The notes beneath the pieces are model-generated. The model saw only the letters and a program-made list of their open reading frames with translations. It made no database searches and had not been told where the DNA came from. The position numbers and the translations under genes are program-made. A stretch of DNA of 47,170 nucleotides, taken from assembly GCA_028726625.1 (NCBI GenBank), contig JAQYPT010000098.1, positions 1-47,170 on the forward strand. Direction: 5' to 3'. The first letter of the stretch is position 1, and every line of letters begins with the position of its first letter. Shown here piece after piece: positions 36,205 to 44,838 of this stretch. Origin of the DNA: Prevotellaceae bacterium (lineage in GTDB: Bacteria > Bacteroidota > Bacteroidia > Bacteroidales > Bacteroidaceae).

Positions 36205-36235
36205 CAAAGATATATGTTTTAGTTTTGATTTCAAA
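36205..36235 (-). promoter_or_regulatory. Consensus promoter of the candidate small RNA
   Basis: Minus-strand TTTG (36232-36235), 19 bp, TATCTTTG (36205-36212). This is a full match to the Bacteroidota promoter consensus in a stretch that has no other gene to serve. Confidence 0.8.
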
Positions 36236-36283
36236 ATTTTTTGATATAAAATAACGCATTTTTTATACAATATGCATAAAATA

Positions 36284-36315
36284 AGAGGGTGTGCCTACAA
36301 ATAGACACACCCTCT
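36284..36315 (-). terminator. Terminator of groS-groL
   Basis: Perfect 10-bp arms AGAGGGTGTG/CACACCCTCT (36284-36293 with 36306-36315), 12-nt loop, T-rich sequence after it on the minus strand. It lies 25 bp after the groL stop. Confidence 0.8.
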
Positions 36316-36339
36316 CGATTATATGAATCAAAGTGATAT

Positions 36340-37983
<1,644 letters not shown>

Positions 37984-38034
37984 TTATATTGGTTCTATAG
38001 TATGTTAATCGTAAAAAATGCACCTGTGTGGTAC

Positions 38035-38304
38035 TTACTTGACCACAGCAAGAACATCGCTCTGACGCATAATCAAATAGGTGTCACCGTCAAATTCTAA
38101 TTCCGTGCCACTATATTTTCCGTATAGCACCTCATCTCCTTCCTTGAGAACCATCTCTTCGTCTTTCGTACCGTTACCCACGGCTACCACCTTACCATGC
38201 AATGGTTTTTCTTTTGCGGTGTCTGGAATAATGATTCCACCTACTTTCTCTTCTGCTGGTGCTGGAGCAACCAACACTCTGTCTGCTAATGGTTTAACTT
38301 TCAT
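38035..38304 (-). CDS. groS: Co-chaperonin GroES (10 kDa)
   Basis: An 89-residue lid protein that caps GroEL. The start [20 protein letters not shown], the mobile-loop region [14 protein letters not shown] and the C-terminal [16 protein letters not shown] are typical. It is the first gene of the heat-shock operon, preceded by a sigma-54-like promoter and repeated upstream elements, with a leader of about 85 nt. Confidence 0.98.
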   Translation of the reverse strand: MKVKPLADRVLVAPAPAEEKVGGIIIPDTAKEKPLHGKVVAVGNGTKDEEMVLKEGDEVLYGKYSGTELEFDGDTYLIMRQSDVLAVVK

Positions 38305-38399
38305 AATAATAATTTTTAAGTTCTTCTATATTCTATTCATGTATCTTGAGAGATGATCAATATCTTCAGAACATCAAACTACAAGACTCACCCTTTCCA

Positions 38400-38415
38400 T
38401 GCGAAAAACGTGCCA
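38400..38415 (-). promoter_or_regulatory. Sigma-54-type (RpoN) promoter of groS-groL
   Basis: Minus-strand TGGCACG-TTTT-TCGCA matches the -24/-12 consensus TGGCACG-N4-TTGCA with a single difference, and GG and GC have the required spacing. A start near 38389 leaves about 85 nt to the groS ATG. No TAnnTTTG box with good spacing exists here. Confidence 0.65.
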
Positions 38416-38426
38416 ACTCAGCCGCA

Positions 38427-38506
38427 TGTCATTTTTGTCAGTCTGCTGTCTGCCACTTTTGTCAGTCTGCTGCCTGTTAAATCTGTTATCTGCCAATTTT
38501 GTCAGT
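38427..38506 (-). promoter_or_regulatory. Triplicated upstream element, probable activator-binding sites
   Basis: Three 16-bp copies of ACTGACAAAA-N-TG(A/G)CA on the minus strand, at 38427-38442, 38451-38466 and 38491-38506, start 24 and 40 bp apart. They lie just upstream of the sigma-54-type promoter, the usual place for enhancer-binding activators. CTGCTG-type spacer repeats separate them. A 63-codon frame through these repeats is a chance frame. Confidence 0.6.
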
Positions 38507-38647
38507 ACACGCGCTAACTCTTCCACTGCTGGTGACACATATTTATATAGAAATGTTCATGACCCATTTAGGTGGAATAAAATTAAGTGAATGATGAAGC
38601 ATGAAGGTCGCATCTATTGTTGATATTTTTTATCAAATTTCGCCACT

Positions 38648-39050
38648 AAAACGGCACTTGTAAATCTTCAATCTAGAAAAAATCAATAGGTCTGGAGAAT
38701 ACATACAGGAGTTCATCGTGCAAGAAAAATGGCATTTTGGTGCAAAGTCAATGTGTTTGACTCTCAAGATGCATCACTTTATCGGCCAATTCACATGACT
38801 TATCTGCACAAAAGCATGCAAATAACACCTTTAAAGCATTGCTTTTGACTTAAAAAAACGTGTAAAATGGGCACAAAATCAGCCTCCAAAACTGTAACAT
38901 TCTGACCGTCAACCACATCCAAAACCCGCTCATATTTGGCGCATTTGCAACAAGATGCTGGTTTGTTGACAAATACGTTAAATATGAAGAGGTTTGGTGT
39001 CAAGAAAATTCACTTGCAGGTATCAGCGTGATTTTCATCTTGACAACAAC
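38648..39050. repeat. Dispersed intergenic repeat, copy B
   Basis: The second copy of the repeat at 29021-29400, in the same orientation. Its right end forms an inverted repeat, TGTCAAG at 38998-39004 with CTTGACA at 39039-39045 and partial pairing between, which copy A lacks on its right side. It fills most of the 847-bp gap between groS and galE; the rest of that gap holds the heat-shock regulatory region and the galE promoter. Confidence 0.65.
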
Positions 39051-39102
39051 CATTCTCTTTCGATTTTTTATCATATCCAGCCTATGTTTCGGGATTTTTT
39101 CC

Positions 39103-39110
39103 TAACTTTG
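39103..39110 (+). promoter_or_regulatory. galE: -7 element of galE
   Basis: TAACTTTG followed by CAAG, 42 bp before the galE ATG. A -33 match is not clear. Confidence 0.45.
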
Positions 39111-39151
39111 CAAGACACAAATTTATAAACGACACAAATTTAGCATTAGAG

Positions 39152-40189
39152 ATGAAACAGACGATTCTTGTCACTGGCGGAACCGGATTTATCGGTTCAC
39201 ACACAACTGTAGAACTACAACAGGCGGGCTACAACGTTGTTATTGTAGACAATCTTTCCAACTCAAAGATAGAAGTCCTTGATGGCATCGAGAAAATCAC
39301 GGGAACACGCCCCTGCTTTGAGAAGATAGACCTGTGCAATGAAGAAGAGACGGAAGCAGTTTTCAAGAAATATAACAACATTGCCGGCATCATCCACTTC
39401 GCTGCCTCCAAGGCCGTTGGTGAGAGTGTGGAGAAACCTTTGATGTATTACAGAAACAACATCACCTCTTTAATCAACTTGCTGGAGCTGATGCCCAAGT
39501 ATCATGTCAAAGGAATCATCTTCTCCAGCAGTTGTACCGTGTACGGTCAGCCCACCAAGGAGAACCTCCCCGTGACGGAGGAAGCACCCATCCAAAAGGC
39601 ACTTTCGCCCTACGGTAACACCAAACAGATTAACGAAGAAATCATACAAGACTATATTCACAGCGGTGCAGCCATCAAGAGCATCATCTTGAGATACTTC
39701 AATCCCATTGGTGCGCATCCATCTGCCCTGATTGGCGAGTTGCCCAACGGCGTGCCAAACAACTTGATTCCATACGTAACGCAAACGGCCATGGGCATTC
39801 GCAAGCAGTTGACGATCTTCGGAAACGATTACGACACACCCGACGGAACGTGCATTCGCGACTATATCTATGTGGTAGACCTGGCCAAGGCGCACGTCGC
39901 TGCCATGAGAAGGGTGTTGGAAGAAGATGCCGACCGCCTGGAAATTTTCAACATCGGCACGGGAAGAGGCGAGTCAACGCTTGAAATCGTTGAGGGATTT
40001 GAGAAAGCAACGGGGGTAAAACTGAATTGGAAGTTCGGCCCGCGCCGTGAAGGTGACATCGAAAAAGTATGGGGCAACGTGGACAAAGCCAACCGAGTGC
40101 TGGGTTGGAAGGCCGACACACCCATTGAAGACGTGCTGGCATCAGCCTGGAAATGGCAAGAGAAATTGCGTGAAGACGGAGTGATGTAA
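39152..40189 (+). CDS. galE: UDP-glucose 4-epimerase
   Basis: A 345-residue short-chain dehydrogenase-type epimerase that interconverts UDP-glucose and UDP-galactose (possibly also the N-acetyl forms). The NAD-binding motif is LVTGGTGFIGSHT at the N-terminus. The catalytic Ser lies in IIFSSSCTVYGQP and the Tyr-x3-Lys in ALSPYGNTKQI. The substrate-binding NPIGAHPSALIGE and DGTCIRDYIYVVDLAKAHVA are family hallmarks. Length is typical. It stands alone, followed by a strong terminator. Confidence 0.96.
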   Translation: MKQTILVTGGTGFIGSHTTVELQQAGYNVVIVDNLSNSKIEVLDGIEKITGTRPCFEKIDLCNEEETEAVFKKYNNIAGIIHFAASKAVGESVEKPLMYYRNNITSLINLLELMPKYHVKGIIFSSSCTVYGQPTKENLPVTEEAPIQKALSPYGNTKQINEEIIQDYIHSGAAIKSIILRYFNPIGAHPSALIGELPNGVPNNLIPYVTQTAMGIRKQLTIFGNDYDTPDGTCIRDYIYVVDLAKAHVAAMRRVLEEDADRLEIFNIGTGRGESTLEIVEGFEKATGVKLNWKFGPRREGDIEKVWGNVDKANRVLGWKADTPIEDVLASAWKWQEKLREDGVM

Positions 40190-40245
40190 GCCCTTATCAA
40201 CCCTTCTGGAGAAGGTACGAGGCATCATCCAGCCGTGCTATCTAT

Positions 40246-40290
40246 CAGCCAGTTGTCCCATGCATGCAACGGGATAACTGGCTGTTTATG
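40246..40290 (+). terminator. Intrinsic terminator of galE
   Basis: Arms 40246-40259 and 40271-40284 pair over 14 bp (one G-U), loop of 11 nt, followed by TTTATG. It lies 57 bp after the stop. Confidence 0.8.
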
Positions 40291-40340
40291 CATAATTTTG
40301 TTAATATTGTTTAACAAAACGCCATTCAAGGAGCTGACAT

Positions 40341-40371
40341 TTCGATAGATTAGCTTTTTATCGTAATTTTG
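40341..40371 (+). promoter_or_regulatory. rpsP: Promoter of rpsP
   Basis: TTCG (one mismatch to TTTG) at 40341-40344, 19 bp, TAATTTTG at 40364-40371. Start of transcription is near 40378, giving a leader of about 52 nt. Confidence 0.65.
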
Positions 40372-40376
40372 CACCC

Positions 40377-40395
40377 GCTGTCACGAGTTGACAGC
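40377..40395 (+). promoter_or_regulatory. 5'-end hairpin in the rpsP leader
   Basis: Perfect 7-bp arms GCTGTCA/TGACAGC (40377-40383 with 40389-40395) and a 5-nt loop lie at the predicted 5' end of the mRNA. Such a stem can protect mRNA from decay or bind a ribosomal protein; which applies here is unknown. Confidence 0.5.
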
Positions 40396-40429
40396 ATCAA
40401 TTCAAACCTAAAAATAATAAAACAAAAAA

Positions 40430-41032
40430 ATGGCAACAAAGATTAGATTGCAGCGCGGCGGACGCAAAGGCTATGCTTTCTATAGCATCGTAATCGCTGA
40501 CTCAAGAGCACCACGAGATGGTAAATTTATTGAAAAGATTGGAACGTATAATCCCAATACGAATCCAGCAGCTGTAGATTTGAATTTCGAAAGAGCTCTT
40601 TACTGGTTGGAGGTTGGCGCACAACCCACAGACACAGCTCGTAACATTCTCAAGCGCGAGGGTGTGTATCTCATGAAGCACCTGCGTGGCGGTGTAAAGA
40701 AGGGAGCATTCGACGAGGCTGCTATGCAACGCAAATTCGACGCTTGGAAGCAAGACAAGGACAAAGGATTGCAAACAAGGGCTGAGATTGAAGCTCAGAC
40801 TAAGAAGGATGCAGCAGCAAAAGAACTTGAAGCAGAAAAGAAGATTAATGCAGAAATCGCTAAGAAGGTAGCTGAGAAGAAGGCTGCCGCACAGGCTGAA
40901 GAAGCAAAAGCTGCTGCCGAAGAAGAGGCAGAAGCTACAACTGAAGAGGCTGAGGCTACTACAGAAGCAGCTGAGGCTACCACTGCAGAGGCAGAGGCTA
41001 CGACAGAAGAGGCTCCTGCTGCCGCAGAATAA
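40430..41032 (+). CDS. rpsP: 30S ribosomal protein S16 with long Ala/Glu-rich tail
   Basis: A 200-residue form of a protein that is about 80-90 residues in E. coli. The S16 domain covers about residues 1-85 ([40 protein letters not shown]). The tail from about 110 on is Lys/Ala/Glu-rich and ends in AEATTEE-type repeats of about 7 residues (nucleotides about 40930-41020), probably helical or disordered. Long S16 tails occur in Bacteroidota. The gene has its own promoter, a leader hairpin and a strong terminator, and is not linked here to trmD or rimM. Confidence 0.96.
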   Translation: MATKIRLQRGGRKGYAFYSIVIADSRAPRDGKFIEKIGTYNPNTNPAAVDLNFERALYWLEVGAQPTDTARNILKREGVYLMKHLRGGVKKGAFDEAAMQRKFDAWKQDKDKGLQTRAEIEAQTKKDAAAKELEAEKKINAEIAKKVAEKKAAAQAEEAKAAAEEEAEATTEEAEATTEAAEATTAEAEATTEEAPAAAE

Positions 41033-41162
41033 GACAAGCACTTTTACGCAGACAGGTGGAGGTAGTAGTTGGTTCCCGCGATACAATAACGCAAGACGAA
41101 TCACGCTTTATAGCTGACGTTGGTTTTGACTTTCCTCACACGATACAAGTCTGTGAAATGAT

Positions 41163-41199
41163 AATGAGTTTGGTGTTTCACCAAACTCATTGTTGTTTT
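41163..41199 (+). terminator. Intrinsic terminator of rpsP
   Basis: Perfect 13-bp arms (41163-41175 with 41179-41191), 3-nt loop and a T-rich tail GTTGTTTT. It lies 130 bp after the rpsP stop; the stretch between the two shows no gene. Confidence 0.88.
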
Positions 41200-41396
41200 A
41201 CAGCGTATGTCCTACTTACAGTATCGCAGGATGCACGAAAAGCACGAGGAGCGGATGGCATTTTTTCGGACCAGTAAAAAGAGTATTTGAAAGCCCGTCC
41301 CTTGTTTTTCGTCGCCAAGAATCATGCAGAAGCCTCAATGAATGGGGTGTGTCATCGCTATTGTTGCAAATATTTTATAACATTGTACATTGCATT

Positions 41397-41924
41397 ATGG
41401 AAATCAAAGAGTTAAACAAAAATTCAAAGGACATCGAACTTGTCAAGCAGTTGTACGTTGAGGCATTTCCAAAAGTAGAGCGAATACCCTTCGACGCATT
41501 GCTGTTGTTACAAGAAAGAGCAGATGTCAGATTCCTTGGATTTTACGATGAGAATGGCCAATTTAAGGGACTGACCTATACGTATCATCATGATGAGCTG
41601 AGTTGGCTGTTTTATTTCGCGGTCATGCCCAGTGAGCGAGGCAAAGGAATCGGTACGAAAATCCTCCAAAGGTTATTGGAAAGGTATAAAGATGAGCGAC
41701 TGATGATTGACATTGAAGACGCTGATCAGCCCGCTGCCAATAGCTTACAACGTAAGAAACGATACGAGTTTTATAAGCGAATGGGATTCGTTGACTACGG
41801 ATTGCGTAAAAAATGGCCGGGTATTACCTACAACATCATGTCATGTGGTGGACGTGTAACGCTGGATAATTATGATAAAATCACCAACGAATTTTGGGGA
41901 TTACTGCAGCCAACCAACGGTTAA
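41397..41924 (+). CDS. GNAT-family N-acetyltransferase
   Basis: A 175-residue acetyltransferase. The acetyl-CoA-binding motif A reads AVMPSERGKGIGTKILQRLLE (matching the pattern R/Q-x-x-G-x-G/A), preceded by beta strands YHHDELSWLFYFAV and followed by YEFYKRMGFVDYG, the typical C-terminal motif B. The acceptor substrate is unknown. The frame stays open to an ATG at 41190, but that start lies within the terminator of rpsP and adds residues unlike the family, so 41397 (MEIKELNKN) is preferred. No clear promoter box is visible. It faces the convergent ettA gene across a strong terminator. Confidence 0.88.
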   Translation: MEIKELNKNSKDIELVKQLYVEAFPKVERIPFDALLLLQERADVRFLGFYDENGQFKGLTYTYHHDELSWLFYFAVMPSERGKGIGTKILQRLLERYKDERLMIDIEDADQPAANSLQRKKRYEFYKRMGFVDYGLRKKWPGITYNIMSCGGRVTLDNYDKITNEFWGLLQPTNG

Positions 41925-41954
41925 GCATGCCGGAAGATAGGTACTAAAAGAAGA

Positions 41955-41992
41955 AGCCACGATAACATCTTATGCAAGATGCTATCGTGGCT
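41955..41992. terminator. Bidirectional terminator between GNAT gene and ettA
   Basis: Arms 41955-41971 and 41976-41992 pair over 17 bp with one mismatch, 4-nt loop. T-rich sequence follows on both strands, and it lies between convergent stops at 41924 and 42012. Confidence 0.88.
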
Positions 41993-42011
41993 TGTTGTAT
42001 GGATAGAGGGT

Positions 42012-43709
42012 TTAGTCTTCCATCAGCTTTCTGTATCGGCCTTTTTTAATTTCTTCATCACCCAATCGACGGGCCTTGTTGATTTCATACTCAGAATAAG
42101 ATCCTTCAAAGTAGAACACTTCACCATCGCCTTCGAATGACAAAATGTGCGTACAGATACGGTCTAAGAACCATCTGTCATGACTGATGACTACCGCACA
42201 GCCTGCAAACGAATCCAAACCTTCTTCCAAAGCACGGAGCGTATTTACGTCAATGTCATTGGTAGGCTCATCCAGCAGTAGCACGTTTCCTTCTTGTTTC
42301 AGCGCCAAAGCCAGCTGCAAGCGGTTGCGTTCGCCACCCGAAAGCACTGAACACATTTTATTTTGGTCGGTTCCCGAGAAGTTGAAACGCGACAAGTAGG
42401 CGCGAGCGTTAACGTCACGGCCACCCATTCGGAGGGTTTCATTGCCCTGCGAAACTACTTCGTAGACTGTCTTATTGGGATCAATGTCCTTGTGTTGCTG
42501 GTCAACGTAAACCAGTTTCACGGTTTCACCCACCTCAAACGTACCAGCATCAGGCTGTTCCAATCCCATAATCAGGCGGAAAAGCGTGGTTTTACCCGCA
42601 CCATTGGGACCGATAACACCTACGATGCCATTCGGCGGCAGCATGAAGTTGAGATCGTTGAACAACACTTTTTCGCCAAAAGCCTTTTTCACATGCTGCG
42701 CCTCAATCACCTTGTTACCCAATCGTGGGCCGTTAGGAATGAAGATTTCCAGTTTTTCTTCCCTGGTCTTCTGCTCCTCATTCAACATCCGTTCATAGGA
42801 ACTCAAACGAGCTTTACCTTTGGCTTGGCGAGCTTTTGGAGCCATTCGAACCCATTCAAGCTCACGTTCAAGCGTCTTACGTCGCTTTGATGCCGTCTTT
42901 TCTTCTTGATCCATGCGCTTAGTTTTCTGCTCCAACCAAGAGGAGTAGTTGCCTTTCCATGGAATGCCTTCTCCCCTATCCAGCTCAAGAATCCACTCAT
43001 TGACATCGTCCAGGAAGTATCTGTCGTGCGTAACGGCAATCACCGTACCCTCATATTGTTGCAGATGCTGCTCCAACCAGTCGATGCTTTCGGCGTCAAG
43101 GTGGTTGGTTGGCTCGTCAAGCAACAAAACATCAGGCTTTTGCAGCAACAACTTACACAGTGCTACCCTACGCCGTTCGCCACCAGAAAGGTTGGTCACG
43201 GGCAGGTCACCCGCAGGACAACGCAGGGCTGCCATGGCTCTGTCCAGTTTAGAATCCATGTTCCATGCATCCGTGGCATCGATGATATCTTGTATTTCAG
43301 CCTGCCGTTGCATCAGCTTGTCCATCTTGTCAGGATCACTATAATACTCTTCCATGCCAAATTTGACATTGATTTCATCGTATTCTTTCAGTGCGTCATA
43401 CACATGCTGCACGCCCTCTTGCACATTTTGCTTCACTGTTTTATCTGCATCGAGGGGAGGATCCTGCGGAAGATAACCAACAGAGTAGCCAGGACTCCAC
43501 ACCACATCGCCTTGTGTGGGTTGTTCCAGCCCGGCAATAATCTTCATCAGTGTTGACTTACCCGCACCATTCAGACCTATGATGCCTATCTTAGCGCCAT
43601 AGAAGAATGACAGGTAAATATCCTTGAGTACTTGTTTTTGGTTTTGTGGGATTATCTTTGAGACACCCACCATAGAGAAGATAACTTTCTTGTCGTCTAC
43701 TGTTGCCAT
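42012..43709 (-). CDS. ettA: ABC-F ATPase EttA (energy-dependent translational throttle)
   Basis: A 565-residue soluble ABC-F protein that binds the ribosomal E site and gates early elongation in response to ATP/ADP. The two ATPase modules have Walker A GLNGAGKST (about residue 45) and GPNGAGKTT, signatures NLSGGERRRVALCKLLL and VLSGGERNRLQLALALK, and Walker B LLLDEPTNHLD and LLLDEPTNDID. The linker between is rich in Lys and Arg (MAPKARQAKGKARLSSYERM). The first-half insert (arm motif near KFGMEEYYSD) and length fit EttA rather than Uup or the resistance types. It lies 82 bp downstream of ribE on the same strand; a weak 6-bp hairpin at 43743-43759 may separate them. Confidence 0.93.
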   Translation of the reverse strand: MATVDDKKVIFSMVGVSKIIPQNQKQVLKDIYLSFFYGAKIGIIGLNGAGKSTLMKIIAGLEQPTQGDVVWSPGYSVGYLPQDPPLDADKTVKQNVQEGVQHVYDALKEYDEINVKFGMEEYYSDPDKMDKLMQRQAEIQDIIDATDAWNMDSKLDRAMAALRCPAGDLPVTNLSGGERRRVALCKLLLQKPDVLLLDEPTNHLDAESIDWLEQHLQQYEGTVIAVTHDRYFLDDVNEWILELDRGEGIPWKGNYSSWLEQKTKRMDQEEKTASKRRKTLERELEWVRMAPKARQAKGKARLSSYERMLNEEQKTREEKLEIFIPNGPRLGNKVIEAQHVKKAFGEKVLFNDLNFMLPPNGIVGVIGPNGAGKTTLFRLIMGLEQPDAGTFEVGETVKLVYVDQQHKDIDPNKTVYEVVSQGNETLRMGGRDVNARAYLSRFNFSGTDQNKMCSVLSGGERNRLQLALALKQEGNVLLLDEPTNDIDVNTLRALEEGLDSFAGCAVVISHDRWFLDRICTHILSFEGDGEVFYFEGSYSEYEINKARRLGDEEIKKGRYRKLMED

Positions 43710-43791
43710 TATATAAAATATGTGTTGAATGAAATATGCGATAAAAGCTGAACGCTTTTCTGTTGCTCATCAAAGATGGAAAGTCCTATCT

Positions 43792-44397
43792 TCACGCGTC
43801 GAAGTGAAGGAGACGAGCCATGTACTTGCCCAAGATGTCGAACTCGATGTTAACGACAGACCCTATCTTGATGTCACAGAAATTGGTATTCTCTCGGGTA
43901 TAGGGAATGATGGCCACCTTAAAACTATTGTCCGTAGGCTCACATACGGTCAGCGAAACGCCGTTCACGGTGACGCTGCCCTTGTCTACGGTCATGTAAC
44001 CACGCTTGGCCATCGTCTTGTCAAATGGATATTCAAACGTGAAATAGGTTGACCCGTCGGCATCTTCCATGTTCACACACGTCGCCGTTCCGTCTACATG
44101 CCCTTGCACGATGTGCCCATCCAGACGGCCATTCATCAACATCGACCGCTCTACATTCACCCTGTCGCCCACTTTCAACAGCCCCAAGTTGCTTCTGATG
44201 AGGGTTTCCCTCATGGCTGTAACTGTGTAGGTGTCGTCGGTTAAACGAACTACCGTCAGACAAACACCATTGTGACTGATGCTTTGGTCAATCTTGAGAT
44301 GATCTACAAACGAGCATTGAAAGGTGAAATCAATATTGTCTTGATCTCGATCGATGGCAACCAGTGTGGCCATTTCTTCTACGATTCCGGAAAACAT
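43792..44397 (-). CDS. ribE: Riboflavin synthase (alpha chain)
   Basis: A 201-residue enzyme that dismutates two 6,7-dimethyl-8-ribityllumazines to riboflavin. It has the duplicated lumazine-binding architecture: MFSGIVEE starts repeat 1, with SISHNGVCLTVV, and GHIVQGHVDG starts repeat 2, with GSVTVNGVSLTV. The length matches the trimeric enzyme. Upstream lies a roughly 240-nt structured transcript with its own terminator (44414-44439). If transcription starts only at 44651, this terminator would act as an attenuator in the ribE leader, and no other promoter for ribE is clear. It is not an FMN riboswitch, because the conserved FMN aptamer blocks are absent. Confidence 0.95.
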   Translation of the reverse strand: MFSGIVEEMATLVAIDRDQDNIDFTFQCSFVDHLKIDQSISHNGVCLTVVRLTDDTYTVTAMRETLIRSNLGLLKVGDRVNVERSMLMNGRLDGHIVQGHVDGTATCVNMEDADGSTYFTFEYPFDKTMAKRGYMTVDKGSVTVNGVSLTVCEPTDNSFKVAIIPYTRENTNFCDIKIGSVVNIEFDILGKYMARLLHFDA

Positions 44398-44409
44398 AAG
44401 CTAAAGTGT

Positions 44410-44651
44410 AATTAAAAAGGCAGGAATGCACCTGCCTTTGTATCATAAAAAGGGGTTGCTCGATGATGTGATGAAACTCCGAACTTGATAAGATTTGAGA
44501 GCTCTCCGCCTTTGTAATCCACCGGCTTTACAGCTTAGTCCCTAAGGATTTATGTGGCCCGCCATTAGCAAGAGAAGTCTTCTCGGTTTCATTTTTTTAT
44601 TGATGAGTATCCCGATCAAACCGACACAACCCCCATGTTGTATCATGTTTG
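44410..44651 (-). ncRNA. Candidate structured RNA upstream of ribE
   Basis: A promoter (44658-44689) starts a minus-strand transcript that runs through a closing helix of GGGGTTG/CAACCCC (plus-strand arms 44627-44633 and 44452-44458) and ends at a perfect hairpin terminator (44414-44439). Inside are further perfect pairings: TCGGTTT/AAACCGA, GAGAAG-A-CTTCTC, CTTAG-GGA-CTAAG and the palindrome GAGAGCTCTC. No credible coding frame is present. The size, closing helix and independent terminator resemble a 6S-like RNA; a leader attenuator or riboswitch for ribE is the alternative. I do not recognise the family. Confidence 0.65.
44414..44439 (-). terminator. Terminator/attenuator before ribE
   Basis: Perfect arms AAAGGCAGG/CCTGCCTTT (plus-strand 44416-44424 and 44431-44439), 6-nt loop, followed by T residues on the minus strand. 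It ends about 17 bp before the ribE ATG. Confidence 0.88.
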
Positions 44652-44657
44652 TTATTG

Positions 44658-44689
44658 CAAAGATACATTTTTCGCACGAAACGAGCAAA
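44658..44689 (-). promoter_or_regulatory. Promoter of the ribE-upstream RNA
   Basis: Minus-strand TTTG (44686-44689), 20 bp, TATCTTTG (44658-44665). The predicted 5' end, near 44651, is 17 nt before the closing helix of the RNA. Confidence 0.75.
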
Positions 44690-44750
44690 TTTTACAACCT
44701 GTTTTCTGTTTGATTTTACATGAAATCACAGAATTGCTAAACTTTTTCAT

Positions 44751-44758
44751 TACTTTTG
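44751..44758 (+). promoter_or_regulatory. -7 element of the tolC-like gene
   Basis: TACTTTTG, predicted start near 44766. The first ATG at 44776 would be only about 10 nt downstream; the ATG at 44839 fits better. Confidence 0.45.
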
Positions 44759-44838
44759 TCGTCTAACAGACAACAATGGGAGTTGGGGACAAGTACCCCA
44801 TCTTCCCGCGCAATCTGATAAAACATAACAAACACAGT

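Noticed and set aside
38305..38400. CIRCE/HrcA operator at groS
   Set aside because: No TTAGCACTC-N9-GAGTGCTAA-like inverted repeat is visible in the leader.
38399..38590. 63-codon frame through the groS upstream repeats
   Set aside because: It only translates the triplicated regulatory element and has no family resemblance.
38800..39003. 67-codon minus-strand frame inside repeat copy B
   Set aside because: The corresponding frame is broken by stops in copy A, so it is not conserved as a protein.
40502..41104. 200-codon antisense frame over rpsP
   Set aside because: Created by the Ala/Glu-rich codons of the S16 tail read backwards (Ser/Cys/Leu-rich); no independent evidence.
41190..41397. 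Upstream extension of the GNAT gene
   Set aside because: The region is the rpsP terminator and its flank; residues do not resemble the acetyltransferase fold.
44452..44634. FMN riboswitch in front of ribE
   Set aside because: The conserved aptamer blocks (GGGCAGGGTG ... CCGACCGGCGGT and the AGTCCGCGAGC-type segment) are not present on either strand.
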